From Deltaproteobacteria bacterium YD0425bin50 (GTDB lineage Bacteria; Desulfobacterota; Desulfobacteria; Desulfobacterales; YD0425bin50): a stretch of 64,000 nt of DNA. The DNA lies in the NCBI GenBank assembly GCA_002753105.1, contig PDZT01000003.1, positions 1 through 64,000 of the forward strand. Reading direction: 5' to 3'. Shown here piece after piece: positions 63,836 through 64,000 of this stretch (the first letter of the stretch is position 1; each line of letters begins with the position of its first letter). Position numbers and translations under genes: made by a program. The notes under the pieces are model-generated. The model searched no databases and had not been told where the DNA came from. It saw nothing but the letters and a program-made list of their open reading frames with translations.

Positions 63836-64000
63836 CGGTGTTCTCCATAATTGGTAGTGTAATAGTAAATGTAGTTCCTCGATTTTTTTCTGAATGACAC
63901 GTAATCGTGCCCTGATGTTCTTTGATAATGCCATATACAATGGAAAGGCCTAAACCTGTGCCTTTTCCAACTTCTTTTGTTGTAAAAAACGGCTCAAATA
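63822..64000 (-). CDS. Sensor histidine kinase, C-terminal end (partial)
   Basis: I translate the minus strand from the window edge: [17 protein letters not shown], then [12 protein letters not shown], and an end [14 protein letters not shown] at the TAA at 63822-63824. It is the F- and G2-box end of a HATPase and is almost identical to the end of the protein at 59192-61330, so it is probably a paralogous sensor kinase. The rest lies outside the window. Its stop overlaps the start of the receiver-kinase-receiver gene. Confidence 0.88.
   Translation of the reverse strand, partial: FEPFFTTKEVGKGTGLGLSIVYGIIKEHQGTITCHSEKNRGTTFTITLPIMENTDVKA

Overview
The window is AT-rich bacterial chromosome with mostly strict Shine-Dalgarno starts. 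Class I hybrid-cluster protein with a ferredoxin partner, SulP anion transport, many two-component proteins, a siroheme-pathway gene and abundant palindromic repeats suggest a large-genome anaerobe, most likely a sulfate-reducer-like member of the Desulfobacterota. This is inference: there is no rRNA and no diagnostic sulfate-reduction gene here. No tRNA, rRNA or CRISPR array was seen.

Layout. 1-4.5 kb (minus): the 5' part of recC, an HPt protein, a cNMP-binding protein and a secreted beta-helix protein. 4.7-9.1 kb: a lipoprotein relic, a single-pass membrane protein, an amidohydrolase with a small partner, and a TPR membrane glycosyltransferase. 9.4-12.7 kb: an hcp nitrosative-stress operon under an FNR/CRP-type palindrome. 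12.8 kb: a CbpA-like DnaJ. 14.0-21.3 kb: a TetR-led operon with a SulP transporter and a multi-protein phosphorelay, including one histidine-kinase-like protein without a recognisable ATP site.

21.4-30.2 kb is the most unusual region. A ligase-less Pnkp-like RNA end-healing kinase/phosphatase lies divergent from a four-gene operon. That operon encodes a 1075-residue protein with three RAMP-like modules, a zinc-ribbon protein, a Cas6-like RAMP protein and a Ski2/HelY-like protein whose ATPase motifs are eroded. No cas1, cas2, canonical cas10 or CRISPR array is present. It looks like an undescribed RNA-directed or RNA-processing RAMP system.

30.4-40.9 kb: a membrane-anchored protein of eighteen 27-residue repeats, a large secreted protein, a Met8/CysG-N-like siroheme enzyme, and a DUF4175-like/MoxR/DUF58 set. 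41-42 kb: a porin-like protein.

42.3-51.8 kb (minus) is a second accessory island. Two CesT-type secretion chaperones lie next to large proteins that share one N-terminal domain. One carries an R-S-ExE ADP-ribosyltransferase domain and another an HD-type phosphodiesterase-like domain. It resembles a type III effector/chaperone locus without the secretion apparatus.

52.1-54.5 kb: an acyl-CoA synthetase and a TetR regulator with its operator. 54.8-56.7 kb: an orphan adenine DNA methyltransferase. 56.9 kb: a MenB-like enzyme between two identical palindromes. 57.9-64 kb: two duplicated response-regulator/sensor-kinase loci facing each other across a nested inverted-repeat element of about 660 bp. 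Several short inverted-repeat families without transposases recur through the window.
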